From positions 31,151 through 95,150 of the forward strand of contig JAAOMT010000468.1 of the NCBI GenBank assembly GCA_016748015.1: 64,000 nucleotides of DNA. Reading direction: 5' to 3'. Every line of letters starts with the position of its first letter. Position 1 is the stretch's first letter. Shown here one piece after another: positions 52,141 through 62,639 of this stretch. Origin of the DNA: Geosiphon pyriformis (Eukaryota; Glomeromycota; Glomeromycetes; Archaeosporales; Geosiphonaceae). The position numbers and the translations under genes are program-made. The notes below the pieces were generated by a model that was not told the DNA's origin, did no database searches, and saw only the letters and a list, made by a program, of their open reading frames with translations.

Positions 52141-52597
52141 AAAAAACCAACTGTTTATTAAGTTTAAAATATTTAAAAAAAACCCAATAATTAAAACTTA
52201 TCAAGTTTTATAAATTAAAAATAGTTAAATATAATTGATAATATTATTTATTGGAAAAAAAAAGAAAAAACAACTAAACTTATAAGATACTTATTTTTAA
52301 ATTGAATAATTATAATTTTACAAATAACCAAAAACTTAAATATAGAAAAAAGCTGTCTTTTATAAGAATATATTGCATATTAAATAAAAAATAGTGAAAA
52401 AATATTTAATTTTATTGTAAAATATGTTATATAAAAATATTTAATTTATTAAAAAACAAAAAAATAGAATAAAATTTTATAAAAAAAAGCTCTGTTTAAT
52501 AATTACATATAAAACAATATATAATAAATGATATTAGTATATAATTCTAATTTATAATTAAATACAAAAAGACATACTATTTAAGGCTGTTTACAAC
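52141..52597. other. AT-rich spacer
   Basis: A/T-rich sequence without coding signal between the tail of LINE E and an LTR fragment. Confidence 0.5.
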
Positions 52598-52722
52598 TGT
52601 TTTTATTCAAATAGAAAAACTGACCAATCATAAAAAAATTGTGATAAAACACAATAATATGAAATAACATAAAACAACATAATATATCAAGCTATTAAAA
52701 GTCATTTTGTAGCAAATAAATT
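52598..52722 (+). repeat. Truncated Ty3-type LTR fragment
   Basis: Starts TGTTTTTATTCAAATAG and continues GAAAAACTGACC and CTATTAAAAGTCATTTTGTA, parallel to the first 100-130 bases of the LTRs at 19593 and 44352. It breaks off at about 52722 where an ETF-QO intron end begins, so the rest of the LTR and the 5' part of that gene are missing. Confidence 0.65.
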
Positions 52723-52738
52723 ATCTTTTTCCCTTTAG

Positions 52739-53338
52739 GTTCTTTACAATCAAGATGGAAGTGTGCGTGGTATTGCCACAACTGATATGGGGCTAGACAA
52801 AAATTTTAAAACCAAAAGAAAATTATGAAAGAGGAATGGAATTTCATGCAAAAGTTACTCTCTTTGCGGAAGGTTGTCATGGCTCGCTTACTAAAACTCT
52901 GATACGTAAGTTCAATCTCCGTCATGGCAAACAACCTCAAACCTATGGTATCGGTATAAAAGAAGTTTGGGAGATTGATCCTTCCAAACACGTTCCTGGC
53001 CTGGTGCTTCATACGATTGGGTGGCCCCTAGATTACAAGACCTATGGCGGCTCTTTCCTATATACTATGGAAAACAACATTTTAGTGACTGGTTTTGTGG
53101 TTGCTCTAGATTATCAAAATCCATATTTGAATCCCTACAAAGAGTTTCAGGTTTAGATGTGTATAAGAGACAGGTATACGAGTTTGTTGATGATGAAGTT
53201 AATCCTGGTCAAAAAAGATTACAAATTAATTCACAAAATTGTGTACATTGCAAGACCTGCGATATCAAGGATGTATCTCAGAACATTTATTGGGTCACAC
53301 CAGAAGGTGGACATGGGCCGCGATATGTTATTACATGA
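52739..53338 (+). pseudogene. Electron-transfer-flavoprotein:ubiquinone oxidoreductase (ETF-QO), two pieces
   Basis: ETF-QO is an inner-mitochondrial-membrane FAD and 4Fe-4S enzyme that passes electrons from fatty-acid and amino-acid oxidation to ubiquinone. Piece 1 (52739-53150, after an intron acceptor CCCTTTAG) reads [65 protein letters not shown] and [15 protein letters not shown], ending EFQ at an intron-like GTTT. One extra A near 52805 breaks the frame. Piece 2 (53174-53338) is the C-terminus: [24 protein letters not shown] (4Fe-4S ligands) and [13 protein letters not shown]. The roughly 200 residues between them are absent, replaced by a 19-base Tn5 mosaic end. The N-terminal half is also missing. 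The gene itself may be intact in the organism. Confidence 0.88.
53155..53173. other. Perfect 19-base Tn5 mosaic end (Nextera adapter) inside the assembly
   Basis: AGATGTGTATAAGAGACAG, an exact match to the transposase mosaic end used in Nextera libraries. Translations across it give DVYKRQ and MCIRDR, well-known adapter-derived peptides. It sits exactly where ETF-QO coding jumps from the middle of the protein to the C-terminus. Confidence 0.96.
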
Positions 53339-53776
53339 GCTCTGAAGCCTCATTAATGAAAAAAGATTATACTTGAAATATTTTGAGTAGATAATGGCAT
53401 ACAAACCAATCTATCCTCATTTAGGCAGTGAGATATCTTCGTTTTACCATTAATATAATGGAGCTAATAACGGTTGAGGGTTTGATCTCAATAAGAATAG
53501 AGGCGATTGATACTGTGCAGCAGTTGGAAGGTCTTAAACTTTGGACGAACTTAACCAATGAACCAGTTATAGCAGGTCCATTATCTCAATAATTAATGGA
53601 AAATGAATTACTTGTTGGGATAGCAGAAATGAAGGGTTTTATCCAATGTATTCAAATAAATAATCTTTCTTAGCCTGCTAAATTAAAAATAATAAAGGTC
53701 TTGACTGTTTAGTTCTATAAAATCAAGCCAAAGCAAACAAGCAACAAAGTTAATTGGAAAATTTGCTTGAGCTTTA
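53339..53776. other. Intergenic stretch
   Basis: No gene is recognised. Base composition is less AT-rich than the transposon spacers, consistent with host DNA forming the 3' flanks of the ETF-QO piece and the cystatin gene. Confidence 0.5.
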
Positions 53777-54299
53777 TTAGTTAAAATGGACTAAAGGATC
53801 TTCAAGAGTGCGGATCGAGCCGGGAGTATTTCCTATGTTGTAGAAATCGATGGGCTTATTAGGTTGGTGATATTTGTGAGCTCTAGTAATTGATGCAAAG
53901 ATTGCCGTTTGTTAATCAAGTATGCCCTCAACGAAACCTTACACTTAACAAGAAAAAAACTTCAATTTTGCCAAAATGATTTTTTATAATTGATTACCTA
54001 GCATGAACGTATTTTCCCTCAGCAACCTGGATTTTACCAAAGTAATGCCAGCCATAATCAGCTTCTTCACGTGCAAAAAGCACTAAGTTGTACGCCTTAA
54101 TCCGGGGTATACCGTCGATTTCATACTATTTGATAAAATGGAGAAAATTCAGTCAGAAACTAAACGGTCGAAGAGAGACTAATAGAAATCTTACAACTAT
54201 ATCATCATGACGCAATTCCTTGAGTCTGTTTATAACATCTTGTTTGACGGCGTCAAACACGTCAATCGCATCCTGGTTTGGTGCGCGAGGTGTATCCAT
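53777..54299 (-). CDS. Stefin-type cystatin (intracellular cysteine protease inhibitor)
   Basis: Three exons on the minus strand join in frame: 54299-54195, 54125-53998 and 53882-53777, all with GT-AG borders, giving 111 aa with no signal peptide, near the usual stefin length of about 98. Matches to the family: APNQDAIDVFDAVKQDVINRL (N-terminal helix), IKAYNLVLFAREEADYGWHYF (the QxVxG loop region, here E-A-D-Y-G, Gly kept and Gln changed to Glu), KIQVAEGKYVHAR (strand, like VHLRV) and PNKPIDFYNIGNT, then LEDPLVHF (like DELxYF). The second exon could be read into its intron as a stop, so the third exon rests on my splice choice; the family match supports it. Inhibition strength is uncertain because the loop is degenerate. 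Confidence 0.75.
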
Positions 54300-54572
54300 T
54301 GCTTTTCATTAAAAATTTCAAAATGAGGTTTGGTGAATAAAAAAGCAACATATTGTCTATTGTAGGTAATAAAGCGAGACTCTATTCCTGTTGCTTGTTG
54401 AAATTTGAAATGAGAACCTAAAAAAAATACAAACTGTGGAATTGAGCGTCTGTAATTTCGTTATTTACGGTGGTGATAATTGAATCCCGTTCATATAATA
54501 TGTAGGGTTTCTTAACCACGACAAATGAAACAGATCCGACCACCGCATATACAAACATTGTTCAGTTCTAAA
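54300..54572. other. 5' flank of the cystatin gene with a small minus-strand ORF
   Basis: A 46-residue minus-strand ORF (54558-54418, MFVYAVVGSVSFVVVKK) has a hydrophobic start. It could be chance, a short gene or an upstream exon. I cannot support a function. Confidence 0.25.
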
Positions 54573-54680
54573 AACCGGTTCTGGGACATGAAAAATGACG
54601 TATTATCATCGATTTTAATAGATAATTAATTTTATTAGAACACAAATTATTTGATCTTTGATCATGTCAAGGAACCGGTT
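54573..54680. repeat. Small inverted-repeat (MITE-like) element
   Basis: AACCGGTTCTGGGACATGA (54573-54591) and TCATGTCAAGGAACCGGTT (54662-54680) are inverted copies with three mismatches, flanking about 70 bp of A/T-rich DNA. Size and form fit a miniature inverted-repeat element or a foldback. No clear target duplication was seen. Confidence 0.55.
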
Positions 54681-54744
54681 CCAGGGCCATATTTACGCAC
54701 TTAGAGAGAATATGTATTTAAAAAATAAAATAAATATTGTTTTA

Positions 54745-54800
54745 CAGTAAATGTACTTTTACATGTGACTAGCCACCAAGCCAATCAAAACAATCTAAAT
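54745..54800 (-). mobile_element. Very short LINE 3'-UTR fragment, minus strand
   Basis: Reverse-complement reads TTGATTGGCTTGGTGGCTAG, then TCACATGTAAAAGTACAT, the LINE 3' UTR motif around the GGCTGGTCACATGT landmark. Only this part is recognisable. Confidence 0.55.
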
Positions 54801-55189
54801 TATATCTAATTTTATATTATTATTATTATTATTATCTAAACAAACAATTAGAAACTTTTAATTAATTATTATTATGTATATATATTTATAAAAAGTATTT
54901 TAGTATAATTAAAATTCAGAATTATTTACATATGTAAAAAATAAAAAATAAATATTTAGCTTTAAATTTTAAATTTAAAACCAAATTATAACATGTATAT
55001 AAAAAAATTATGCATTTATAAAATATTTACTTAAAAAAATATTATTGTAATAATTATTAATTATTAATAAAATTTACTTAATAATAAATTTAAATAGTAA
55101 ATAATTTACTATATAAAATAAATATAAATACATGTTAATTTATAACTTAAAAAAAGGTAAAAAAGTTTTTTAAATATTATTATCCAAAT
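54801..55189. other. AT-rich spacer before LINE G
   Basis: A/T-rich sequence with an ATT run near 54818-54836 and no coding signal. Confidence 0.5.
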
Positions 55190-55315
55190 AAAAAACTTCT
55201 TTCTTTCTTACCTCCAAAAATCCTCAAAAAGCATATTCTCTGTAAAAAAAAGTTTTTTTGTTTTTTAGTCTATATCAATATTTCTTTACCTAATAATAAC
55301 CCATTTTTTGTAAAT

Positions 55316-57195
55316 ATGGAAGCTACTGTTAATAGTATCATATCTAAGAAGAAGACTCCTAAGAGCACTTTTCATGGTCCTACTGGTGGTTTCTTTTCTC
55401 AGAAAAAGAAAGTTGTTCTTGACAATATCAAACACTCTAGTGATGAAAGGGATATATCCTTAAGCAAATTTGGATCTGGTGATAGTGTTTATTCTAATGT
55501 GGAAAGTTTATCTGGTGAAGATAAGAATGTCAGCATGTTTGGGGCAAATGGTGAGTCTCTTTTGGGCTCAGCTGCTACTACACCCAAGACAAAGTGAATC
55601 AACACTGGTGCTGGTTTTGGTTCTCCACTCGGCTCTTCTAATTTTTATATAGATGATGATAAAGTTGTGCTCCCTTCTTGCTTGTCTATTTCTCTTGAAA
55701 AGAAGTGGATTGATCCAAAGATTATTAAGACTTCTGTGGAAGTATCAGTTAAAAGGTTATTTTGCTTTGAATATTAATTTTTCAGCTATGGAAAGAAAAT
55801 TGGCAATGGCAAAAACTCAGTTAATTAGAAAATTTTTTTCAACAGTCAATGGTTTTGGGAGGGCCACTACTTCCTCAAAATTTGAAGGGATCATCCAATC
55901 TACTTTTACTTCAGAAAAAAGCATGAAAATAGCCACATCATTGGCCAGAGAAAAAAAGATCAACATAAACAGTAATCTCAAAAGACAAAGAGTTCGTTTA
56001 GATCGGGCTGTAGTCATTAAAAAAATTCTCATAAATATGCTTAAGAAAATAATCATTGCTGCACTAGCCGAGTTTGGTAAAATTAAGTCAATCAAAATTT
56101 AACTTATTGGATTATGGCAAAAAGCAGTGGTGGAATTTGCTAAACTAAGTCAGGCTGAACATTTAGCTGCTAAATGGTCCTTTCTGATTGGAAAAAATTC
56201 TGTGTGAGTGGCTATGGCTGTAGGAGATTGTGATACATGGGCATTTAGAGACCAGTTTAGGACTTTGTTGTTTACTTTGTCTGTAGGAATGACTGCTCAT
56301 GATTTGAGCACTCTTTTGGAAGGTGTTGGTGAGAAAACCTGTATTATAAATCATTAATTGGATTCCAGCAATAAGATTTGCTATGCTGTGGTTGGCTTTG
56401 AGTCTGAGGATGCAATGGAATCTGCTTATTGTACTGAGCCAATATTTAGTAGTGTTAAATTATCTTGGAGTAGATTGGACTTAATTCACTGTGAAAAATG
56501 TGGTCTTCTTGGTTATTCAGCTCTGGAGTGCAATGCATCATTTCTACCTATTACTAAACCTTTGAAAATTGTTAAAAAGATTACTTCAGAAGACTGTTGT
56601 CTTCAGCTAGCAAAATTGTATGCTAAAAAAAGTGTTCCTATTTCTAGACCTACTGTCTTTGGTGGCAAATCTTGGACACAAGTGGTCTCACTTGCTTCTC
56701 CTTCTGGTGATTTCTATTTCAACTCTGGTACTAGGTCTGATTTTTTCCTCCTGGTTTTTCAGGTTTTAAGAGAAACACGCTGGTTGTTCAAAGTGAATTC
56801 TTAATCAATAATCACCTAGCTTCACTTGAATGTTTTTTAGAGTTGCTAACTGATTAAATATTAGATATCATGTGTAGATTAAATGGTGTGGAGCTTTGTG
56901 TTCCTGGTGCCTATTACTCAAATTGTACCTCTAGCCACTCCTGTTCTTATATTGGCATCACTGGATACTGATATGGTTCTGGATGTTCCATGGCCATTTC
57001 TTCCTCCCTCTTCTTCAGTATTAAAAGACAAGATGGCGGATTTAGGTCTGAACAGTTCAAAGGTTTTTACCTCCAAAGTTGGTGGTTTGGAATCCAAGAT
57101 GATGGCTCTTGAAGTTTCTATTGGCTCGATTTTGGGGGAGTTAGATCTGTTGTACATAAATTCAGGTTCTCTAATGCACTTTTTGCATCAATGAG
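55316..57195 (+). pseudogene. LINE G ORF1 (gag-like), few lesions
   Basis: Starts MEATVNSIISKKKTPKST with a basic N-terminus. It has RAVVIKKILINML, FGKIKSIKI and WQKAVVEFAKLSQAEHLAAKWSFLIGK (RRM-like), VGMTAHDLSTLLEGVGEKTC, and a knuckle CEKCGLLGYSALEC at about 56491-56532 in which His is Tyr. The C-terminal helical part (56883-57194) has SKVFTSKVGGLESKMMALEVS. Stops (for example at 55595, 56100, 56205, 56355, 56856) and frameshifts make it non-functional. Confidence 0.8.
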
Positions 57196-57199
57196 TGAG

Positions 57200-58274
57200 C
57201 TCATTTGAAGAGTAGCTATGTGCAATATTAGAGGTATAACAAATTTAGCTAAACAAGAAGACATTGTCTGTTGGCATAAGGATTCAGAAAATATGATTTC
57301 AATTGTTACTGAGACTAAATTGAGATCTAACATTAGGCTTTGGATCATGAATAAATTTGATGGGCTTTGGGTTTTTACTTCTGGTTTGGATGTTGGGTTT
57401 TATGGTGCTGGAATTACCATAATTATGAACAATTCTTTGGCTCAGCATGTTTCGAAAGTGGATGAAGTTCCTGGTTGTTTGATTTCTGTGCACCTTCTAT
57501 TCAAGAACAAACTTTCAGTTATGATCTTGGATCTGTATGTTGGTGTGTTCATTAGCACATGGTTTGGTCAAGCTGTTAATATCAATTTTATGGTTTCCAA
57601 GGTAGTCAATTCCAGCTTTTTTGTGGTTTTGAGTGGTGACTTTAATGAAAATGGGTCTAGCAAAAGTGTAAGTTTCAAGTTTTGTTTGGGTTTGGGTCTG
57701 GTTAATACTTTTGATAGACACTCATTGGTCAAGACTTCCACCTGGAGCAATTCTAGGGGTGTTGAGAAAGTGATTGATTTTATTCTAGTTAGTAGAAATT
57801 TGGTATTTGCTATGACATTGCATTTTGTCGATGGTGTATCTGAGTTTTTTAATACAGATCATAAGTCAGTTCTGTTTTAATTGGTTTGGGTAGACTGCTG
57901 GATATACATCTTATTAGCATTTACAAACAAGCCAATTAAGACTGGTGGAGGTTCAAATTAAAGAATGCAAATGATGTTTAATGATTAAGCTTTAAAGATT
58001 GCTCTTCTGCCAAGTTTTTGGCTAGATCAGACATGTTTAAAAAGACAAGTGTCAATAATAACTTAAATACAATGTGGAAATTATTGGAAGAGACCATAGT
58101 ACAGGCTGCCAACACAGTTTTTTCTAGGATATGATATAGTGAGTATGACTGTTCAAAGAATAAACAATCTTCCAAATTCTTTAAATTAGAGCTGCTTGTT
58201 GCAAAAATTGTAAAATGTTGGAACTCTAGTGATTTGTTGAATTTCAACCACCTTATTAAGATTTGGTTGACTGT
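57200..58274 (+). pseudogene. LINE G ORF2, endonuclease part
   Basis: Open from 57218 to 57880: MCNIRGITNLAKQEDIVCWH, SIVTETKLR, VVLSGDFNENGSSKS (active-site GDFN), TWSNSRGVEKVIDFILVS and FFNTDHKSV (DH pair kept). The catalytic segments look intact. A frameshift after 57880 and several stops follow, and the frame is cut by the solo LTR at 58275 in NHLIKIWLTV. Confidence 0.82.
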
Positions 58275-59260
58275 TGTTACCAGAGGTTTTTTTTGGTCTC
58301 TTTTCTTAAATGTTGTTGATGCTTGTTTGCTGTGAATTCACGTTTTCTGAATGTGGTTGAATCTCCAATAACTGAATTTATCTTCAAATTATCTCCTATA
58401 ATTTGAATGGCTGGGCTTATAAGTAGAATGGCCAATTCCGTGCCAGTTACTTTATGTAGTTACATTGTAGTAAACGTCAACTCTTTCCCAGGAATTGCTT
58501 GTCTGGAAGCTCACTAAAAATGTGTAGTTACTTTGCTGTGAAAATCAACTCTTCTACAGGAATCTTGTCTGTAGGCTACCCTAATGATTGTAATAAGAAA
58601 AGAAAAAAAAAATAAAAGAAATGTAAAAGAAATAGAATTTTGTCAAGAGAAACATTTTCTATCCAGGTCTGGAGTCACTAACAGTTTACTGAAATTGGTA
58701 GCTAATTAATTTCAAAACGTTAGTTGGGTTTTGAGGATTTTCCAAGTGCAATAATTTAAAGAATTTGGTTTTTCGAATTATTTAATATTTATTTTTTTTT
58801 TGTGTGTATAAGAACGGTTTTTAAGTGATAAATCTAAAGTAAGATATATTTCCTCGAAGAGAGAAGCTTTTCTTTTATACAACTTGTTGTAACACTATTC
58901 TATGAACTTGAACTTTGCTTTTTTCTACAATTTCGCTGAACTGAAGATACATTTCAGCAAACTACAGATTATTTCTGCGAACTATTGGATATTTCGGTGA
59001 ACTATCAATTATTTTGGCAAATTTCTACAAATTTCGGCAAACTTTTTGAATGTTACATAGTTCGGGGTATTACATGATTGATCATTGTAATTAGGTTACA
59101 TTTGTGTTATGTACAAATTGGGTTATTAATTAAATGATAATTTCAGACATTTTGCTAATATACTAAGTGATAATTTGAAACAATAATATATGTTAATTAA
59201 TAATAAGAATTATAAAGATAATTTTATGCTAAATAATATCTCTAATTTTGTCTGGTAACA
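58275..59260 (+). repeat. Solo LTR with a clean target duplication inside LINE G
   Basis: Termini are TGTTACCAGA and TCTGGTAACA, a perfect 10-bp inverted pair. Flanks CTGT (58271-58274 and 59261-59264; extendable to ACTGT or CTGTT by overlap) are a direct duplication. Removing it rejoins LINE ORF2 as IWLTVDAVKAFKV. Its interior differs from the LTR of 19593-29406 and has TTTCGGC(A/G)AACTA-type tandem repeats at about 58925-59050. TATA-like GTGTATAAGAAC near 58803. Confidence 0.9.
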
Positions 59261-62013
59261 CTGTTGATGCAGTCAAAGCTTTCAAGGTTAATAGCATGGT
59301 TTTGAATGGTGTAAGCTCAATGGTATTGATTAAACATTTGTCAGTGATAAAAAAAGGGTATTGTAAGTCCAAGTATTATGAGTCTAAGGTTGCTAAAGAT
59401 ACTGCTATAAGGAAGGCAATTGACTATTATATGGAAAACTTCTGTTCTGACAAAGAAAAGATGATAAAGAGCATTCTGAAATATCCATTTTACAAAGTGG
59501 TTTTGAATCACTTGATAGTAGATGATGAGCTGGTGGTTGAGCCTAATGAGATGAAGCTCAAGGTTGACAAAATTATGGAAGGGTGGACAAAAAAGCAATC
59601 AGTTCTTCTGGAAATACCTGACCTCTGGGCTTGACAATATATGCCTTTGGATTATGTGGGTAATGATGTTTTCTCTGGTGTAATGGTTGATATTAGTATG
59701 GAAGAATTGTCTTTGGTTGTTAATAATCTACCAAACAATAAAGCAGCCAAATTATCTGGGATACTGAATGAATTTTGGAAGCATTGTGGTGGAGAGATTT
59801 TGGTCTGTCTTTTGAAATTGTTGAATTTGTGCTTGAGTATGAATGCAGTTCTTAATCTGTGGAAGGAAGCATAAGTTTCAATGATTCTGAAATCTTATGA
59901 GTGGAATGGTATCCTGACAAATACCAAACCTATCACATTGGTCGAGACAACATGTAAAATACTATCTAAGATTCTATTTGATTAGATATCTTTGGCTTGT
60001 AATAAGTTTAATGTTCTTTGTGGTAACAATTTTTTAGTGTTAAAGGGTATTTCAATCCAGTCTCCTATTTTTGCTATTGGCTCAGTTGTTGAGGATGCTC
60101 TGGAGAAAAACAGAAAGCTTTGGTTAGTGCTACAGAATATGCGCAAAGCTTATGATTCAGTAGACTGGCATTATTTGCGAATGAGCTTGCATCGCATCAA
60201 AATATGTGGACATTTCATCCGATTTTTTGGCAATATTCATGGGGACCAGCTTAACAGAGTGATGACTAATTTTGGGCTCTTGGATGGTTATAAAGTACAT
60301 AATAGATTAGATCAAGGAGAGGTTTTTTTCCCACTGCTTTGGAGAATATTTTATGATTCACTTTTATGTAAAGTGAAAAGGCATGAGCAATTATATGGGT
60401 ATAGAATTGATTTTAGGTTTGTAGCAAAGTCTGGCAGGATTGAGATGAGTGGAAGAAAAACCTCTTTTTTGGCTGCAGATGCTTTTGTTGATGATACAAT
60501 TTGGGTCAGAAGTAGTTAGGCATCTATGCAGTATATTTTGAATATTGCAAATGAATTTTTTGTGATCAATGACATCTCAATTAATAATAATAAGACAGTA
60601 GTGATTTCTATCAATCAAGAGGTTAAGAATGCTTTGCTATTAATCAATGGAGTGCCAATTTTGATTGCTGGAAAGAGTAAGTCATATCAATACTTAGGTA
60701 TTTTCCTGTCAACTGAGGGTCTTTCTAAGTCCAGTTTGGCTCAAGCCCATAAGGATGTTAAGTTTTTTTCTAATATAGTGTTAAAAAAAGCTATTATGGA
60801 CAAACAATTCTGTTATTTGGTTTTGGCAGTTTTGCAGCTTATTGTTAGTTATCATGTACAGTTCAGTTTTGTTACTTTAGATGTATATCATAAGTAAGAT
60901 ATTATGATTAGAAAAGGTCTTAGAGCAAAAGCTGGTTTACCACGTGACTTCCCCAGTAAAGTCTTGTACCACTCTTCTTTATATGAATTGAAGTCTTTTA
61001 AGCAAGTGCAGTCTAAAAGAAAACTGGCATCACTGATTTTATTTTCTAATGGCTACAGCATTCTTAAACATTTATTTAATCATAAATTTTTGAATTTGCA
61101 AGTTCTGAAATAGTCTCCTTTGAATTCTTTGCAATTTCCTGTTAAGTTGTATGTTAGTTCTGTTAACAATTTCTTGGCAGGGGTGGTGAAAATTTTTTTG
61201 GAGAATGAATTATCCTTAGCAAACAATTTACCTTGTGCCTTTCATGAGTTCGGCAATTTCCTGATGTCTGGCATTCTAGATTAATCTTTGTATTACAAAT
61301 CCGTTTTTTCATTAAAGTGTTTTGGTGTTGCTTTTGGTAACAGAATTCTTAACAAAAAAGAAAAGGTGATAGACTGGAAAACATTTTGGCATTGGAAGCG
61401 ATTGGACCCAAGAGGCCCTGTGCCTTACTGGTTTTTTTTGATATCTGATTTTATAAATAATTATATTTCTTTGGATGTCGGAACTGCTACTGCTACTGAA
61501 GAGGATGTGTTGAGTGTTTTGGATTTTGATAGGTTATTTGAAGTTTGTGATAGTTTGCTGGAAGTGTGGTCTAATTGTATTGAGATGTATATAGACGGGT
61601 CTTTAAGATGTGCTGGTTCTATTGGAACAGTGGGTGGAGCTGCTACATATTTTCCAGCTGCAAACATGGATATTGGGTTTAAGATTGCTGGACTTTTGTC
61701 CTATACTTTAGCTGAACTGCAAGCTGTGGTGTTGGCCTTGGAGTGTGTTCTATCCTCTTGCTCAATGATTTTATACTTGGATAGTCAATTTGCGATTGAT
61801 GCCTGCATTTCTGAGGCTTCTTTGACTACACCTGACTTCTGTAATCAATGTTGAATCAAAAAATTGCAAATTGTCAATCTCCTTAAAAACAAAAATATTT
61901 CAATTAAGTGGGTGAAGGTTAAAGGACATTCAGATGTGTTGGGCAATATAAAGGCTGATGCACTGGCTAATGAGACTACTTTCTCATCTCTTTCTTTGCC
62001 AGTTAATATCTGG
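59261..62013 (+). pseudogene. LINE G ORF2, reverse transcriptase and RNase H part
   Basis: Linker RKAIDYYMENFCSDKE, then YVGNDVFSGVMVDI, LPNNKAAKLSGILNEFW, LVLQNMRKAYDSVDWHYLRMSL (motif A Asp kept), NFGLLDGYKVHNRLDQGEVFFPLLWR and FVDD at 60484-60495, the only intact catalytic box among the copies. RNase H at 61585-61970: MYIDGSLRCAG, LAELQAVVLALECV, YLDSQFAIDAC and WVKVKGHSDVLGNIKADALA. Stops at 59635, 59872, 59982, 60517, 60895, 61111 and 61852 and elsewhere still make it inactive. Confidence 0.87.
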
Positions 62014-62438
62014 TGTTACAGATGATTATTTGGAGTCTCAAATCAAATAACAAATCTGTAACTTGGTGCTCAATATTTTGACAATGCTGGTATTACTGGT
62101 ACATTGGTTGTATCTGAAGGTTTTTTAAAGTTGAGTCTTTTGTATAATGAACAGAGATTTAATAATGATGTAGTTGATTGGTAAGTTGTGTTCCCAATTT
62201 CTGTCTTCAGCTTGGTGGCCAGTTTATTCTGGCAGTTGTGCCCTTTTGATAAGCTATCCATTAATATATATATAATTTTATCCTTATTTCTAGATCTTTT
62301 ACTAGGCTATCCGTGACATCAATTACTCAGCACTTTAATCTTTAATCAGTTAATATATGACAGTAAAAATCAAAGAAATAAATAAATAAAAGAAAATAAA
62401 GAAATGAGCCAAGACGATGTGCACATTAGTATCTCATT

Positions 62439-62461
62439 AATAGCTGTGATCAAGAGCTATT
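62439..62461 (-). other. Conserved LTR hairpin, compensated variant
   Basis: On the minus strand AATAGC, loop TCTTGATCACA, GCTATT. Compared with AATTGC/GCAATT in the other LTRs, one pair has changed on both sides (T-A to A-T) and the stem is kept. Confidence 0.6.
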
Positions 62462-62639
62462 GTTCCAATATGGTTAGGTATCAATTACTATCAACATAAA
62501 GTGTTGATAGTGGAGAGTGAATTTGGATAGTGAATGATTTATTTATTTAATATTTGTGGATAAAAGATTTTTAACTAAAGAATTCTTATCTTTTTACTTC
62601 TAATGCTACCACTATATATACATAATTAATGTTTTACGA

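Larger units (their letters stand above)
55190..62013 (+). mobile_element. LINE copy G, the least decayed copy
   Basis: Leader from about 55190 (ACTTCTTTCTTTCTTACC), ORF1 from an ATG at 55316, ORF2 from 57218. A solo LTR (58275-59260) interrupts ORF2 between endonuclease and reverse transcriptase. The copy stops at 62013, within the region after RNase H, where a minus-strand Ty3 element starts; its 3' end and tail are beyond the window or lost. Confidence 0.88.

Noticed and set aside
53157-53345. ORF beginning MCIRDR
   Set aside because: It begins inside the Tn5 mosaic end and is an adapter artefact.
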